64,000 nucleotides of DNA from Clostridium zeae (GCF_017312485.1 NZ_BMBA01000003.1:405898-469897); one strand, 5' to 3'. Counted from the first letter of the stretch, positions 1-8,244 are shown. The notes: generated by a model from the sequence alone, not told the origin. Made by a program: numbers and translations.

Positions 1-483
1 ACTGGTTCAACAGGAGTAACTGGTGTTACAGGGGCTACTGGTCCTACTGGTTCAACAGGTTCTACTGGTACTTCCCCAACAACAAATTCAGCCTTTGCAG
101 CAAATACTAGTGGTTCCATAATATCGGTCATATTAGGAGGTACTTCAGTTTCCTTACCAAACAGTCAAAATATAGGCCCAGGAATTAGTATAGACGGTAC
201 TAATACTACTTTTACCGTCTCTAATGCTGGAACCTATTATATCACTTATGATATTAATTTAACTGCCGCTTTAGCTGTTAGCTCAAGATTGATAATAAAC
301 GGATCAGCGAATACAGCTTCTACTGTTGATCCCGTGTTATCGACCTCATCATTTACAAATGATATAATAGTTGATTTAACTGCTAACTCTACTATTACTC
401 TTCAGCTATTTGGACTTTTAGGTGCAGCTACTTTAATTAGTGGTGGAGCAGGTGCTTCTCTTTCAATAATTCGTCTAAGATAA
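1..483 (+). CDS. Collagen-like exosporium glycoprotein (BclA-like), C-terminal part
   Basis: Partial gene: the frame is open from base 1 to TAA at 481-483 (160 codons), and the start lies outside the window. The first ~24 residues are G-x-T collagen triplets (e.g. TGATGPTGSTGSTG), the Thr-rich type that is O-glycosylated in spore surface filaments. The remaining ~135 residues are Ser/Thr/Ala/Ile-rich, with a FTVSNAGTYYITYDI stretch and a hydrophobic ILGG...LFGLLGAATL end, resembling the trimeric jelly-roll C-terminal domain of BclA-type proteins. Such proteins form hair-like trimers on the exosporium. The glycosyltransferase gene 450 bp downstream on the same strand fits a spore-glycosylation context, which is inference. 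The domain call rests on general resemblance only. Confidence 0.75.
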   Translation, partial: TGSTGVTGVTGATGPTGSTGSTGTSPTTNSAFAANTSGSIISVILGGTSVSLPNSQNIGPGISIDGTNTTFTVSNAGTYYITYDINLTAALAVSSRLIINGSANTASTVDPVLSTSSFTNDIIVDLTANSTITLQLFGLLGAATLISGGAGASLSIIRLR

Positions 484-497
484 TCATTAATATTTTG

Positions 498-535
498 TAC
501 CCCAGAGTGTCTGACATACTCCTGGGGTACATTTT
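498..535 (+). terminator. Rho-independent terminator of the collagen-like gene
   Basis: GTACCCCAG (498-506) pairs with CTGGGGTAC (522-530). The stem is extended by AGT/ACT across a one-base bulge and is followed by a short, imperfect T-rich run (ATTTTAAATT). It starts 14 bases after the stop codon. Confidence 0.75.
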
Positions 536-737
536 AAATTATTCCTTAATGTAAATTCCAAAATTGCATACCTTAATTTTGCTATTTTCAAATTTATTCT
601 ATTCTTAACCTTTATTCTTAATCCAATTATTCAACCTTCACTTATCTATAAACTTCTTAATTTATACTTACTCAGAGACTTTGATCTTACAGTTATCTGT
701 CATATGTATACTATACTCCAACTAAATCACTACTATA
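536..737. other. AT-rich spacer, no feature seen
   Basis: This stretch lies between the terminator and the palindromic element. I see no open frame with a ribosome binding site on either strand, no tRNA and no convincing promoter. Confidence 0.6.
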
Positions 738-833
738 GATGTACCACTTCGATCCAAAATCTATTTTTAAAACTCTCACAGCTTCTGGTGAGAGAATTTA
801 AAAATAATAAATTTTATTACGAAGTGGTACATC
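738..833. repeat. Dispersed 96-bp palindromic element, copy 1
   Basis: The ends are a perfect 14-bp inverted repeat, GATGTACCACTTCG (738-751) and CGAAGTGGTACATC (820-833). The centre is a second inverted repeat, CTCTCAC (773-779) and GTGAGAG (788-794), around an 8-base loop. The AT-rich arms between them also pair partly, so the whole element can fold into one long hairpin. Its reverse complement is about 85-90% identical by eye to 13129-13223. It has no coding capacity. It resembles a MITE- or REP-like element; no clear target-site duplication was seen. Confidence 0.8.
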
Positions 834-939
834 CATATTATGAACAAAAAATTTTCCACATCATAATATATTAAAGGATTTTTACAACTCTAATTTATAT
901 TTAAATCAAAATATTGAGATATGAAGCGAGGTAGTTTCC

Positions 940-2049
940 ATGAATGAAAATATAAGTATCAGTTTATGTATGATAGTTAAAGATGAAGAACTCACTATAG
1001 GCAGATGCTTAGATTGCATAAAAGACATAGTTGATGAAATCATAATTGTTGATACAGGCTCTACGGATAGAACAAAGGAGATAGTAAAAAAATATAACAG
1101 TACTATTTATGATTTTAAATGGATTGATGACTTTTCAGCTGCAAGAAATTATGCTTTTAGTAAAGCCAATAAAGACTATATACTTTGGTTAGATGCGGAT
1201 GATGTATTTTTATCAGAAGATATTGAAAAATTTAAGAAGCTAAAAACCACTTTAGACCCAAATGTTGATTCAGTTACAATGAAATATAATATAGGAATAG
1301 ACGAGTACGGCAATGCAGCATCATCTTATAGACGCAATAGACTTGTCAAAAGAGTAAAAAACTTTGTGTGGATAGGTTTCATTCACGAATACTTAGAAGT
1401 ATACGGAAACATAATTAATAGCGATATAAGCGTAACTCATCAAAAATTAAAATCTACCCCTAATAGGAACATTGAAATCTTTAGATTCAAGCTAAAAGAA
1501 GGAATAGAATTCACACCGAGAGATTTATTATATTATGCACATGAACTTTATGATCATGGTGAGTTTGAAGAAGCTTTATTAAACTATAACAAATTCTTAG
1601 ATGATGGCTTTGGTTGGTATGAAGATAATATAAGAGTTTGCTCAAACATTACAGATTATTATCAAGGCGAAGGCAAATTTGAAAAAGCTCGACAATATGC
1701 TTTTAAAAGTTTCCAATACGATTTACCTAGAGCTGAAGCTTGTTGTAGAATTGGCTTTTCATACTTATGTGAGAATAAACTCGAACAAGCGATATTTTGG
1801 TATGAATTAGCTACTAAGCTCAAGAAGCCAAGTAATAGCTTAGGTTTCTTCAACGAAGCCTCTTGGACTTGGTTGCCTCATCTACAGCTTTGTGTTTGCT
1901 ATGATAGACTTGGAGACCATACAAAAGCTTTTGAGCATAATGAAACAGCATATAATTACTCTCCTAATGATACTAGAGTTCTTTATAATCGACAGTATTT
2001 TGAATCTATAGGTTTAAAGAAGAGCAATGATAAAGATGAAACTCCTTAA
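940..2049 (+). CDS. Family 2 glycosyltransferase with TPR-like C-terminus
   Basis: Predicted cytoplasmic GT-A glycosyltransferase of 369 residues that would transfer a sugar from a nucleotide-sugar to a protein or glycan. The N-terminus has ISLCMIVKDEE, DTGSTDRT (38-45) and a DxD-type metal site in WLDADDVF (83-90). Residues ~190-350 form paired amphipathic helices rich in Ala, Tyr and Leu (for example EEALLNYNKFLDD), typical of tetratricopeptide repeats that hold protein substrates. A weak GAGG-like ribosome binding site precedes the ATG. It follows the collagen-like gene on the same strand but behind a terminator, so it is probably a separate transcript. A role in glycosylating that spore protein is plausible but inferred; the substrate is unknown. 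Confidence 0.8.
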   Translation: MNENISISLCMIVKDEELTIGRCLDCIKDIVDEIIIVDTGSTDRTKEIVKKYNSTIYDFKWIDDFSAARNYAFSKANKDYILWLDADDVFLSEDIEKFKKLKTTLDPNVDSVTMKYNIGIDEYGNAASSYRRNRLVKRVKNFVWIGFIHEYLEVYGNIINSDISVTHQKLKSTPNRNIEIFRFKLKEGIEFTPRDLLYYAHELYDHGEFEEALLNYNKFLDDGFGWYEDNIRVCSNITDYYQGEGKFEKARQYAFKSFQYDLPRAEACCRIGFSYLCENKLEQAIFWYELATKLKKPSNSLGFFNEASWTWLPHLQLCVCYDRLGDHTKAFEHNETAYNYSPNDTRVLYNRQYFESIGLKKSNDKDETP

Positions 2050-2177
2050 AATATTACTATTACATTTTTTAGCAACTATAAATACTATATATTTTATTTT
2101 ATAACCCATATTTTATATATTTATCAATGAAATCGTATCGAAAATAGCATATATATTTCTATTACTTGTGCTATGCA

Positions 2178-2207
2178 TTGACAAATATATGGATATAAGA
2201 ATATTAT
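2178..2207 (+). promoter_or_regulatory. Possible promoter upstream of a hairpin and aspA
   Basis: TTGACA (2178-2183), an 18-base spacer and TATTAT (2202-2207) make a good vegetative-type promoter. The predicted start (~2214) lies only about 8 bases before the hairpin at 2222-2255, so transcripts from here would meet a terminator at once. Either this is an attenuated leader for aspA or the match is chance in AT-rich DNA. Confidence 0.4.
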
Positions 2208-2221
2208 AATTCATGTAGAAC

Positions 2222-2264
2222 AAAGGTGTTTTCGCTTCTAGGCGAAAGCACCTTTTTTTATTTT
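2222..2264 (+). terminator. Strong Rho-independent terminator or attenuator before aspA
   Basis: AAAGGTG-TTTTCGC (2222-2235) pairs with GCGAAAGCACCTTT (2242-2255) around a short loop and is followed by a T7-A-T6 tract. It lies 170 bases after the glycosyltransferase stop and 155 bases before the aspA start. It may end the glycosyltransferase transcript, attenuate aspA, or do both. Confidence 0.8.
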
Positions 2265-2418
2265 TTAAAGTCAGATGCACATAAAATTACTAACGAGAAC
2301 TACATCAACAACTTTTGATTTATAATAAATCTTTGGCCAAAGGTTTTAATAGATATTAATTATGCATTATGTATTATCTTATTTTATTAAAGAAAAAACT
2401 TATAGCGAGGTTAATATT

Positions 2419-3834
2419 ATGGAATATAGAATAGAAAAAGACTTAATAGGCTCAAAAGAGATTGACAATTCTAAATACTATGGAATAAATACTGTTCGTG
2501 CATTAGAAAACTTTGACTTATACAGCAAACCTGTAAATATAGATTTTGTAAAAGAGATAGCATTAGTAAAAAAAGCTGCTGCAATAACAAACTTAAAGCT
2601 TGGTAAATTAAGTGATCAAAAGGCTGATGCTATAATAAAGGCAAGTGAAGAAATCATTGACGGACTTTTTGATGATCAATTTGAAGTAAGTGCTTTCCAA
2701 GGCGGTGCAGGTACTTCAGTAAATATGAATGTCAATGAAGTAATTGCTAATAGAGCTATCGAAATTATTGGCGGTAAAAAGGGGGATTATAATATAATTC
2801 ATCCACTAAATGATGTTAATATGTCACAATCTACCAATGATGTCTGCCCTACAGCGCTAAAAATAGTTACCATAAAAAAGGTTCAAAAACTAGCAAATGA
2901 AATAAATAATCTTAAAGAAGCATTAGAATTAAAAGAAGCTCAATTTTCTAAAATCTTTCGTCTTGGTAGAACTCAACTAATGGATGCAGTACCAATGACT
3001 GTTGGACAAGGATTTGGAGCATACGCTAAAGCCTTAGAAAGAGATTTATATAGAATCGGTAAAACTGAAGAAAATCTAAGCAATATAAATATAGGTGGAA
3101 CAGCTATCGGGACTGGCATAAACTCAAGTGATAGATATATTTTTATAATATCAGATACCTTAAGGTCACTTACTAAGCTTAATGTAAGTAGATGTGAATG
3201 TTCCATAGATGGTACGCAAAATACCGACGCCTTCGTTGAGGTATCAAGCGCTTTGAAGATTTGTGCATCGAACTTAATCAAAATATCTAATGATCTTAGA
3301 ATTTTAAATTCAGGACCAAGAGGTGGCTTTGGAGAAATCATACTTCCAGCTCGCCAAGCAGGCTCATCAATAATGCCTGGCAAAGTAAATCCAGTAATTC
3401 CTGAGATGGTAGGACAAATATCTATGAGAGTAATTGCTAATGATACCGCTATAACAATGGCCGCATCCTCTGGTCAGTTAGAACTAAACGCTTTTATTCC
3501 ACTAATAGCTGAAAGTATGTTAGAATCTTTAGAACTTCTAGAAAAAGCTGCTATATTGTTTAGAGAAAAATGTATAGACGATATTTTAGTTAACGAAAAA
3601 AATTGTATTGAGAACCTCGAAAAATCAACTGCTTTAGTGACTTCTTTAGTTCCATTCATAGGCTATGACAAAGCCTGCGAACTTGCTAAAAAAGCATTAA
3701 GAGAAGACAAATCAATTAGAGAAATTCTATATAGTGAAGACATTTATTCCAAAGAAGAAATAGATACAATGCTTGATCCCTCTCAATTAATTAAGCCATC
3801 AGAATTAAAAGACAGCATACGTGTTGTTTCATAA
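2419..3834 (+). CDS. aspA: Aspartate ammonia-lyase (aspartase)
   Basis: Catalyses L-aspartate to fumarate plus ammonia in the cytoplasm and works as a homotetramer. The fumarase/aspartase family signature GSSIMPGKVN lies at residues 315-324 and holds the flexible-loop catalytic Ser. The substrate-binding regions MSQSTND and GGTAIGTG are also present. RIEKDLIGSKEI at the N-terminus favours aspartase over class II fumarase. The chosen ATG gives 471 residues, the normal family length, with a GCGAGG ribosome binding site. An in-frame ATG at 2362 would add 19 unrelated residues and has no such site. The fumarate produced could feed the fumarase encoded at 15.9-17.4 kb, although the two loci are not linked as an operon. 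Confidence 0.93.
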   Translation: MEYRIEKDLIGSKEIDNSKYYGINTVRALENFDLYSKPVNIDFVKEIALVKKAAAITNLKLGKLSDQKADAIIKASEEIIDGLFDDQFEVSAFQGGAGTSVNMNVNEVIANRAIEIIGGKKGDYNIIHPLNDVNMSQSTNDVCPTALKIVTIKKVQKLANEINNLKEALELKEAQFSKIFRLGRTQLMDAVPMTVGQGFGAYAKALERDLYRIGKTEENLSNINIGGTAIGTGINSSDRYIFIISDTLRSLTKLNVSRCECSIDGTQNTDAFVEVSSALKICASNLIKISNDLRILNSGPRGGFGEIILPARQAGSSIMPGKVNPVIPEMVGQISMRVIANDTAITMAASSGQLELNAFIPLIAESMLESLELLEKAAILFREKCIDDILVNEKNCIENLEKSTALVTSLVPFIGYDKACELAKKALREDKSIREILYSEDIYSKEEIDTMLDPSQLIKPSELKDSIRVVS

Positions 3835-3862
3835 ATGCTTTACCCTATTTATAATATAAGTA

Positions 3863-3957
3863 ATGCTAAAATACTGTGTTAAAATTAAGTGGTTATTCAT
3901 CCGATGCTTTAATGAGCTTACTTATAATCACTTAATTTCAATAATACTTTTAAGCAT
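3863..3957. repeat. Imperfect 95-bp palindrome between aspA and nrdB
   Basis: The left half starts ATGCTAAAATACTG and ends ATTAAGTGGTTAT. The right half is close to its reverse complement, with ATAATCACTTAAT then ACTTTTAAGCAT. The innermost arms ATTAAGTGGTTAT/ATAATCACTTAAT differ by one base, while the outer parts need small gaps. No second copy was seen in the window. It would form a long hairpin in either transcript. Confidence 0.6.
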
Positions 3958-3963
3958 ATCCAT

Positions 3964-4014
3964 AATAAGAGTAAAGACAAAGGATTTAATAATTCCTTTG
4001 TCTTTACTCTTATT
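3964..4014. terminator. Bidirectional hairpin between convergent aspA and nrdB
   Basis: Perfect 21-base arms (3964-3984 and 3994-4014) enclose a 9-base loop. The hairpin contains AGTAAAGACAAAGG and its complement. Flanks are AT-rich without a long U-tract on either side. Its position between two convergent genes suggests that it ends both transcripts. Confidence 0.7.
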
Positions 4015-4148
4015 AATAATATCGAATGCGTAACTAAACTATTAACTAATACACGCTAAAAGTCATATGCACATGATTATTGAACAAGTATAAACTAAAC
4101 TTCCATATAGGAACTCTTTAGCTATCCCTAATTTAGAAATTAATAATC

Positions 4149-5183
4149 CTACAAATCATCAACTAAAGCACCTGCTTTAGCATAAGCTGTTGATTTTGCT
4201 TCGAAGAAATCAGTCTTAACTGAATTAGCATCAGCATATATATCTACCCATGTAGATGGATTCTTATCATATCCTTCATATAAAGGCTTAAAACCTATAT
4301 CATTAAGCCTTATATTACCTAAATATTTAATATAGTCGTGTATCATCTTCTTATTTAGTCCTTGAATTCCATCCGCTATTACATAATGTCCCCAAGCTAT
4401 CTCATTCTCAACACCTGTTCTAACCATCTCTCTTAATTCTTCAACTAATTCTTCAGTAAACATCTGTGGTTCTTCTCTCTGCAGCTCTCTAATTATATTT
4501 CTAAATAGCCACAGATGAGTATTTTCATCTCTATTTATGTATCGAATTTCTTGAGCTGATCCAGGCATTTTACCATTTCTCTCTAAGTTATAGAAAAACA
4601 TAAATCCAGAGTAAAAGTATATTCCTTCTAAGATATAGTTTGCCATAATAGTTTTTAAGAAAGTATTTTCATTTGGGTTTTCAACAAAATTATTATATAA
4701 ATCACCTATAAACTTGTTACGTTCAAGAAGTATCTTATCATCCTTCCACTGAAATAGTATCTCATTTCTCTTTTCTGGTGGGCATATTGTATCTAACATG
4801 TAGCTATAGCTTTGTGAATGTACTGCTTCTTGAAACGCTTGGATAGTTAAGCATAGATTCACTTCACTTGCTGTTATATAGTTATTTATATTTCCAAGGT
4901 TAGCTGTCTGTATTGAGTCAAGAAATATTAAAAATGATAATATCTTATCATACGCTACTCTTTCCTCACCAGTGAGCTTTGGATAATCCTTCAGGTCTTG
5001 AGCTAAGTTAATTTCTTCTGGTATCCAAAAGTTATTCATAGCCTGCCTATACCAATCAGACACCCAAGTGTATTTCATATTATTAAAATCATTAAGATTT
5101 GTTGTATTTCCGTTTACCATTCTCTTTTTTGAGATTTCAGTATCTCCATTTTCATTAAACAGAGGTTTCTTATTTATAGCCAT
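4149..5183 (-). CDS. nrdB: Class I ribonucleotide reductase, small (radical) subunit
   Basis: Carries the di-metal centre and tyrosyl radical that start ribonucleotide reduction in the partner NrdA. All expected ligands are visible: D89, E119 and H122 (EAVHSQSY), E186 (NYILEGIYF), and E220 and H223 (RDENTH). The radical tyrosine position is Y126. At 344 residues it is of normal length. An AGGAGGAATAAAAT ribosome binding site supports the ATG. It lies 61 bases downstream of nrdA in one operon. Without a nearby nrdI, class Ia-like chemistry is more likely than class Ib, but nrdF is a possible alternative label. Confidence 0.9.
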   Translation of the reverse strand: MAINKKPLFNENGDTEISKKRMVNGNTTNLNDFNNMKYTWVSDWYRQAMNNFWIPEEINLAQDLKDYPKLTGEERVAYDKILSFLIFLDSIQTANLGNINNYITASEVNLCLTIQAFQEAVHSQSYSYMLDTICPPEKRNEILFQWKDDKILLERNKFIGDLYNNFVENPNENTFLKTIMANYILEGIYFYSGFMFFYNLERNGKMPGSAQEIRYINRDENTHLWLFRNIIRELQREEPQMFTEELVEELREMVRTGVENEIAWGHYVIADGIQGLNKKMIHDYIKYLGNIRLNDIGFKPLYEGYDKNPSTWVDIYADANSVKTDFFEAKSTAYAKAGALVDDL

Positions 5184-5244
5184 ATTTTATTCCTCCTTAA
5201 TTCATCTGCACTTTTTTAGTTTATGCCTAATCACTGCGCTGAAA

Positions 5245-7476
5245 TTAAGCTGAGCAGCTCTCACAATCACTTACTGTTAGGGATTTAGATCTAACATAAT
5301 ATATACTCTTTACGCCTGATTTACAAGCTTCTATATAAAGGTTCATTATCTGTCTCATTGTGTAATTAGTTGTTATATAAAGATTAAAGGACTGTCCTTG
5401 ATCAATATGTCTTTGTCTTACTCCATTAAGCTTAACACACCATGCTTGATCGATATTATATGCTGAATTATAGTACCAATAGTTATCCTCTGAAAGATTT
5501 GGGGCTATCTTTGGAGTTATACTGCCCTTTTTCTCTTCCATCCAAAATCTAGACATAACCGGATCTATTCCCTCTGATGTTCCCGCAATAGTAGCCGTTG
5601 ACCCATTTGGTGCTACAGCTAATAAATATCCGTTTCTCATGCCATACTTCTTTATATCCTCTGATAATTCAGCCCATTCTTGTGATTCGTAATTTCTAAT
5701 TCTAAAGTAATCACCAGTTTCCCAATCAGAACCTTCAAAGTGTGGATATGTTCCTTTTTCTTTAGATATGTTCATTGAGGCCTTAATTGCATAATAATTT
5801 ATCTTTTCATATACTTTATCTGCAAATTCTATATGATAATCGCTAGTCCAGGATACCTTATTATTAGCAAGCATATGATGATAGCCGCTTGTTCCCAGTC
5901 CTATAGCTCTATATTTTTTGTTTGTTATCTCAGCAAAAGCAACTGAATAATAATTTAAATCTATAACATTATCCATAGCTCTTATTTGAGTTTCTACTAT
6001 GTATTCTAGTTCTTCATCATTTGTCACATCAACATTTCCTAAAACTACTGAAGATAAATTACATACAACAAAATCTCCTGCCTTAGTTCTCTCAATTACT
6101 ACTTTATCTCCATTAACATCTGTTATTTCTTCCTGAAGGATATCCATAGCACTCATATTTTGCATTATTTCAGTACAAAGGTTAGATGAGTATATCATTC
6201 CTTTATGCTTATTAGGATTCATCATATTAGCAGCATCTCTATAAAATGCAAATGGTGTTCCTGTTTCTGCTGCACTCTTTATTATAAGTCTGACAATATC
6301 TTTTATAGACATTATCTTCTTTTCAATTCTTTCATCGTTGACGCAGTCCCAATATCTCTCTTCCCAAGCCTCTCCATAGAAGTCTTCTAGAGAATAACCT
6401 TTAACTGTTCTTATTTCATGTGGGCACATCAGATACCAATTACTATCTATCTTTTCCTCTGCTAGTTTCCAAAATAAATTAGGGTAGCATATCCCAGGAA
6501 ACACATCATGAGCTTTTTTTCTATCATCGCCATTATTAGTCTTCAATTGTAGAAACTCTGGTAAATCTCTATGCCATGCATCTAACCAAATAGATACACT
6601 ACCATTTCTAACACCAAGTTGATCTACAGCTATTGCTGTATCATTATATAGCTTCACCCAAGGTATAACCCCTCCTGAAGCACCTTTAAACCCTCTTATT
6701 GCTGATCCTAAAGATCTTACCTTACCAAAGTATATACCCATTCCTCCACCAAATTTTGATACCTCTGCAAAATTATCTAGAGATTTATATATACCTTTCA
6801 AACTATCCTCTACTGTATCTATAAAGCAAGAACTTAATTGATAAAATGGCTTTCTAGCATTTGACATTGTTGGAGTAGCCATTGTCGCTTTTAATGAACT
6901 AAGTACATCATAAAATCTTTTAGCCCAATAAACTCTTTTATCATCTTTTTCTGGTATTGCTAAATGCATAGCTATTCCCATAAACATCTGCTGTGGTAAT
7001 TCAAGCGGCTTCCTATTGAAGTCTTGAATTAGATATCTTTTAGCAAGCAAACTTATACCACTGTATGTAAATAAAAGGTCCCTCTTTTGGTCCATATATT
7101 TTTCTAATTCATCTATGTTTTCCTTTGAATAGTTCTCCAAAATATACTTTCCATAAAGCCCTTTTTCAGTAAGTTCAGAAACAAAATCATAAAAGTTTTT
7201 ATAAGGATCTGAATCTTTATCGATTCCTCTGTTAGCTCTTACCTCATCATATAGTCTTACTATATATAGCTTAGCTGCTCCATTAAGCCACTTTGGTTCT
7301 TCTTCAGTGGTAAGTTCTAGGCAAACCTGTATTGCAGAATTTATCATATCATCATAATTCATGTTTTCTCTTATTATATGTTCTAATGAATCTACAAGTT
7401 TTTTATTTGAATATACTTCTTTATCCCCATTAATAGCACTAAGCGCTATATCACACAGTTCTGATAGATTTTTCAT
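5245..7476 (-). CDS. nrdA: Class I ribonucleotide reductase, large (catalytic) subunit
   Basis: Reduces ribonucleoside diphosphates to deoxyribonucleotides. The active-site motif NLCTE (N432, C434, E436) and the upstream redox cysteine C217 (QLSSCF) are present, as is PNGSTATIAGTSEGIDP. The C-terminal tail ends DCESCSA, giving the cysteine pair (C738/C741) that shuttles electrons from thioredoxin or glutaredoxin. The protein has 743 residues. The first ~60 residues do not show the VxKRDG-type ATP-cone start, so the usual dATP activity switch seems absent. It is the first gene of the nrdA-nrdB operon and is preceded by two NrdR boxes. Confidence 0.92.
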   Translation of the reverse strand: MKNLSELCDIALSAINGDKEVYSNKKLVDSLEHIIRENMNYDDMINSAIQVCLELTTEEEPKWLNGAAKLYIVRLYDEVRANRGIDKDSDPYKNFYDFVSELTEKGLYGKYILENYSKENIDELEKYMDQKRDLLFTYSGISLLAKRYLIQDFNRKPLELPQQMFMGIAMHLAIPEKDDKRVYWAKRFYDVLSSLKATMATPTMSNARKPFYQLSSCFIDTVEDSLKGIYKSLDNFAEVSKFGGGMGIYFGKVRSLGSAIRGFKGASGGVIPWVKLYNDTAIAVDQLGVRNGSVSIWLDAWHRDLPEFLQLKTNNGDDRKKAHDVFPGICYPNLFWKLAEEKIDSNWYLMCPHEIRTVKGYSLEDFYGEAWEERYWDCVNDERIEKKIMSIKDIVRLIIKSAAETGTPFAFYRDAANMMNPNKHKGMIYSSNLCTEIMQNMSAMDILQEEITDVNGDKVVIERTKAGDFVVCNLSSVVLGNVDVTNDEELEYIVETQIRAMDNVIDLNYYSVAFAEITNKKYRAIGLGTSGYHHMLANNKVSWTSDYHIEFADKVYEKINYYAIKASMNISKEKGTYPHFEGSDWETGDYFRIRNYESQEWAELSEDIKKYGMRNGYLLAVAPNGSTATIAGTSEGIDPVMSRFWMEEKKGSITPKIAPNLSEDNYWYYNSAYNIDQAWCVKLNGVRQRHIDQGQSFNLYITTNYTMRQIMNLYIEACKSGVKSIYYVRSKSLTVSDCESCSA

Positions 7477-7489
7477 AGCATTTCTCCTC

Positions 7490-7505
7490 CCACAATATAT
7501 AGTAT
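7490..7505 (-). promoter_or_regulatory. NrdR box, proximal
   Basis: The core CAATATATAG (7493-7502) matches the palindromic NrdR consensus core CwAtATaTwG. It lies 14 bases before the nrdA start. Its centre is 41 bp from the distal box, about four helical turns, so both lie on the same face of the DNA. Confidence 0.7.
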
Positions 7506-7530
7506 GTTTATTAACATTCTATTCTCAATA

Positions 7531-7546
7531 ACACAATATATTGTCT
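7531..7546 (-). promoter_or_regulatory. NrdR box, distal
   Basis: ACACAATATATTGTCT matches the NrdR consensus acaCwAtATaTwGtgt at 15 of 16 positions. It overlaps the predicted transcription start of nrdAB (~7545), which fits repression by NrdR when dATP is plentiful. Confidence 0.8.
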
Positions 7547-7551
7547 TATAT

Positions 7552-7581
7552 ATTATAATAACCAATTAATTAATTTGTAAA
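7552..7581 (-). promoter_or_regulatory. nrdAB promoter
   Basis: On the minus strand TTTACA (7576-7581), an 18-base spacer and TATAAT (7552-7557) form a SigA-type promoter. The distal NrdR box lies just downstream of the -10. The rest of the 7477-7815 gap holds only this control region and the terminator at 7779-7805. Confidence 0.75.
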
Positions 7582-7778
7582 ATTGCTTTTTTCCCAAAAT
7601 AGCCAAAATAATATACCTTTATTGTATACATTTCATTTTTTCTTCTTTTTCCTTACTAAACCATTTTTTAAGCTCTAACTTTCCACAAAAATATTTCCAA
7701 TATAATCCACGAAACACCATGCAGTCTTTCCCTTACCTATCATAGTTACAAAACTTGATTATTCCTCGCTTTATACAG

Positions 7779-7805
7779 AAAAAAAAGAGGACTATGCCTC
7801 TTTTC
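7779..7805 (-). terminator. Terminator of the ArsC-family gene
   Basis: On the minus strand GAAAAGAGG pairs with CCTCTTTTT around CATAGT and runs into a T8 tract. It starts ten bases after the stop codon of the ArsC-family gene. Confidence 0.85.
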
Positions 7806-7815
7806 TTAATTAAAG

Positions 7816-8172
7816 CTATTTTATTTTATCTTCCCACTGCTCTTCTTTAAATCCAATTAAAACCACATCATCTTTTAATATTATTGGCCTTTTCACTAGC
7901 ATTCCATCTGAAGCTAAAACCTCGATAAGTTCTTCATTGGAAGCTGTCTTTACTTTATCTTTAAGATTAAGTTCTTTATACAGCCTTCCACTAGTATTAA
8001 AAAATTTATTTATTGGCAGACCACTCTTTTCTATCCATAGGCTTAACTCTTCTTTTTTAGGATTATCTTCATTAATGATTCTTTCATTAAACTCTATATT
8101 ATTATCTTGAAGCCACTTTTTAGCTTTTCTACAAGTACTACACTTTGGATATTGTATAAATGTAACTGACAT
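7816..8172 (-). CDS. ArsC/Spx-fold thioredoxin-like protein (YusI-type)
   Basis: Small (118 residues) cytoplasmic protein of the arsenate reductase/Spx superfamily. The N-terminal YPKCSTCRKAKKWL gives a CxxC pair (C11/C14 region), and NTSGRLYKEL and VKRPIIL are family landmarks. It lacks the C-terminal RNA polymerase-binding features expected of Spx and has the length of YusI/YfgD-like proteins. The physiological substrate is unknown, and arsenate reduction should not be assumed because there is no ars operon nearby. It is transcribed alone, with a clear AGGAGG ribosome binding site and its own terminator. Confidence 0.8.
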   Translation of the reverse strand: MSVTFIQYPKCSTCRKAKKWLQDNNIEFNERIINEDNPKKEELSLWIEKSGLPINKFFNTSGRLYKELNLKDKVKTASNEELIEVLASDGMLVKRPIILKDDVVLIGFKEEQWEDKIK

Positions 8173-8244
8173 ATTGATTTCCTCCTAAATAAACATACTA
8201 TTTTCCGGCTAGTATTTGTTTATAAACTATATTAAAATAACACA

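Noticed and set aside
1-78. Short tandem repeats considered as a CRISPR or microsatellite
   Set aside because: They encode in-frame G-x-T collagen triplets of the partial gene.
2362-2418. N-terminal extension of aspartase from an earlier ATG
   Set aside because: The extra 19 residues do not belong to the family and lack a ribosome binding site; the ATG at 2419 has one.
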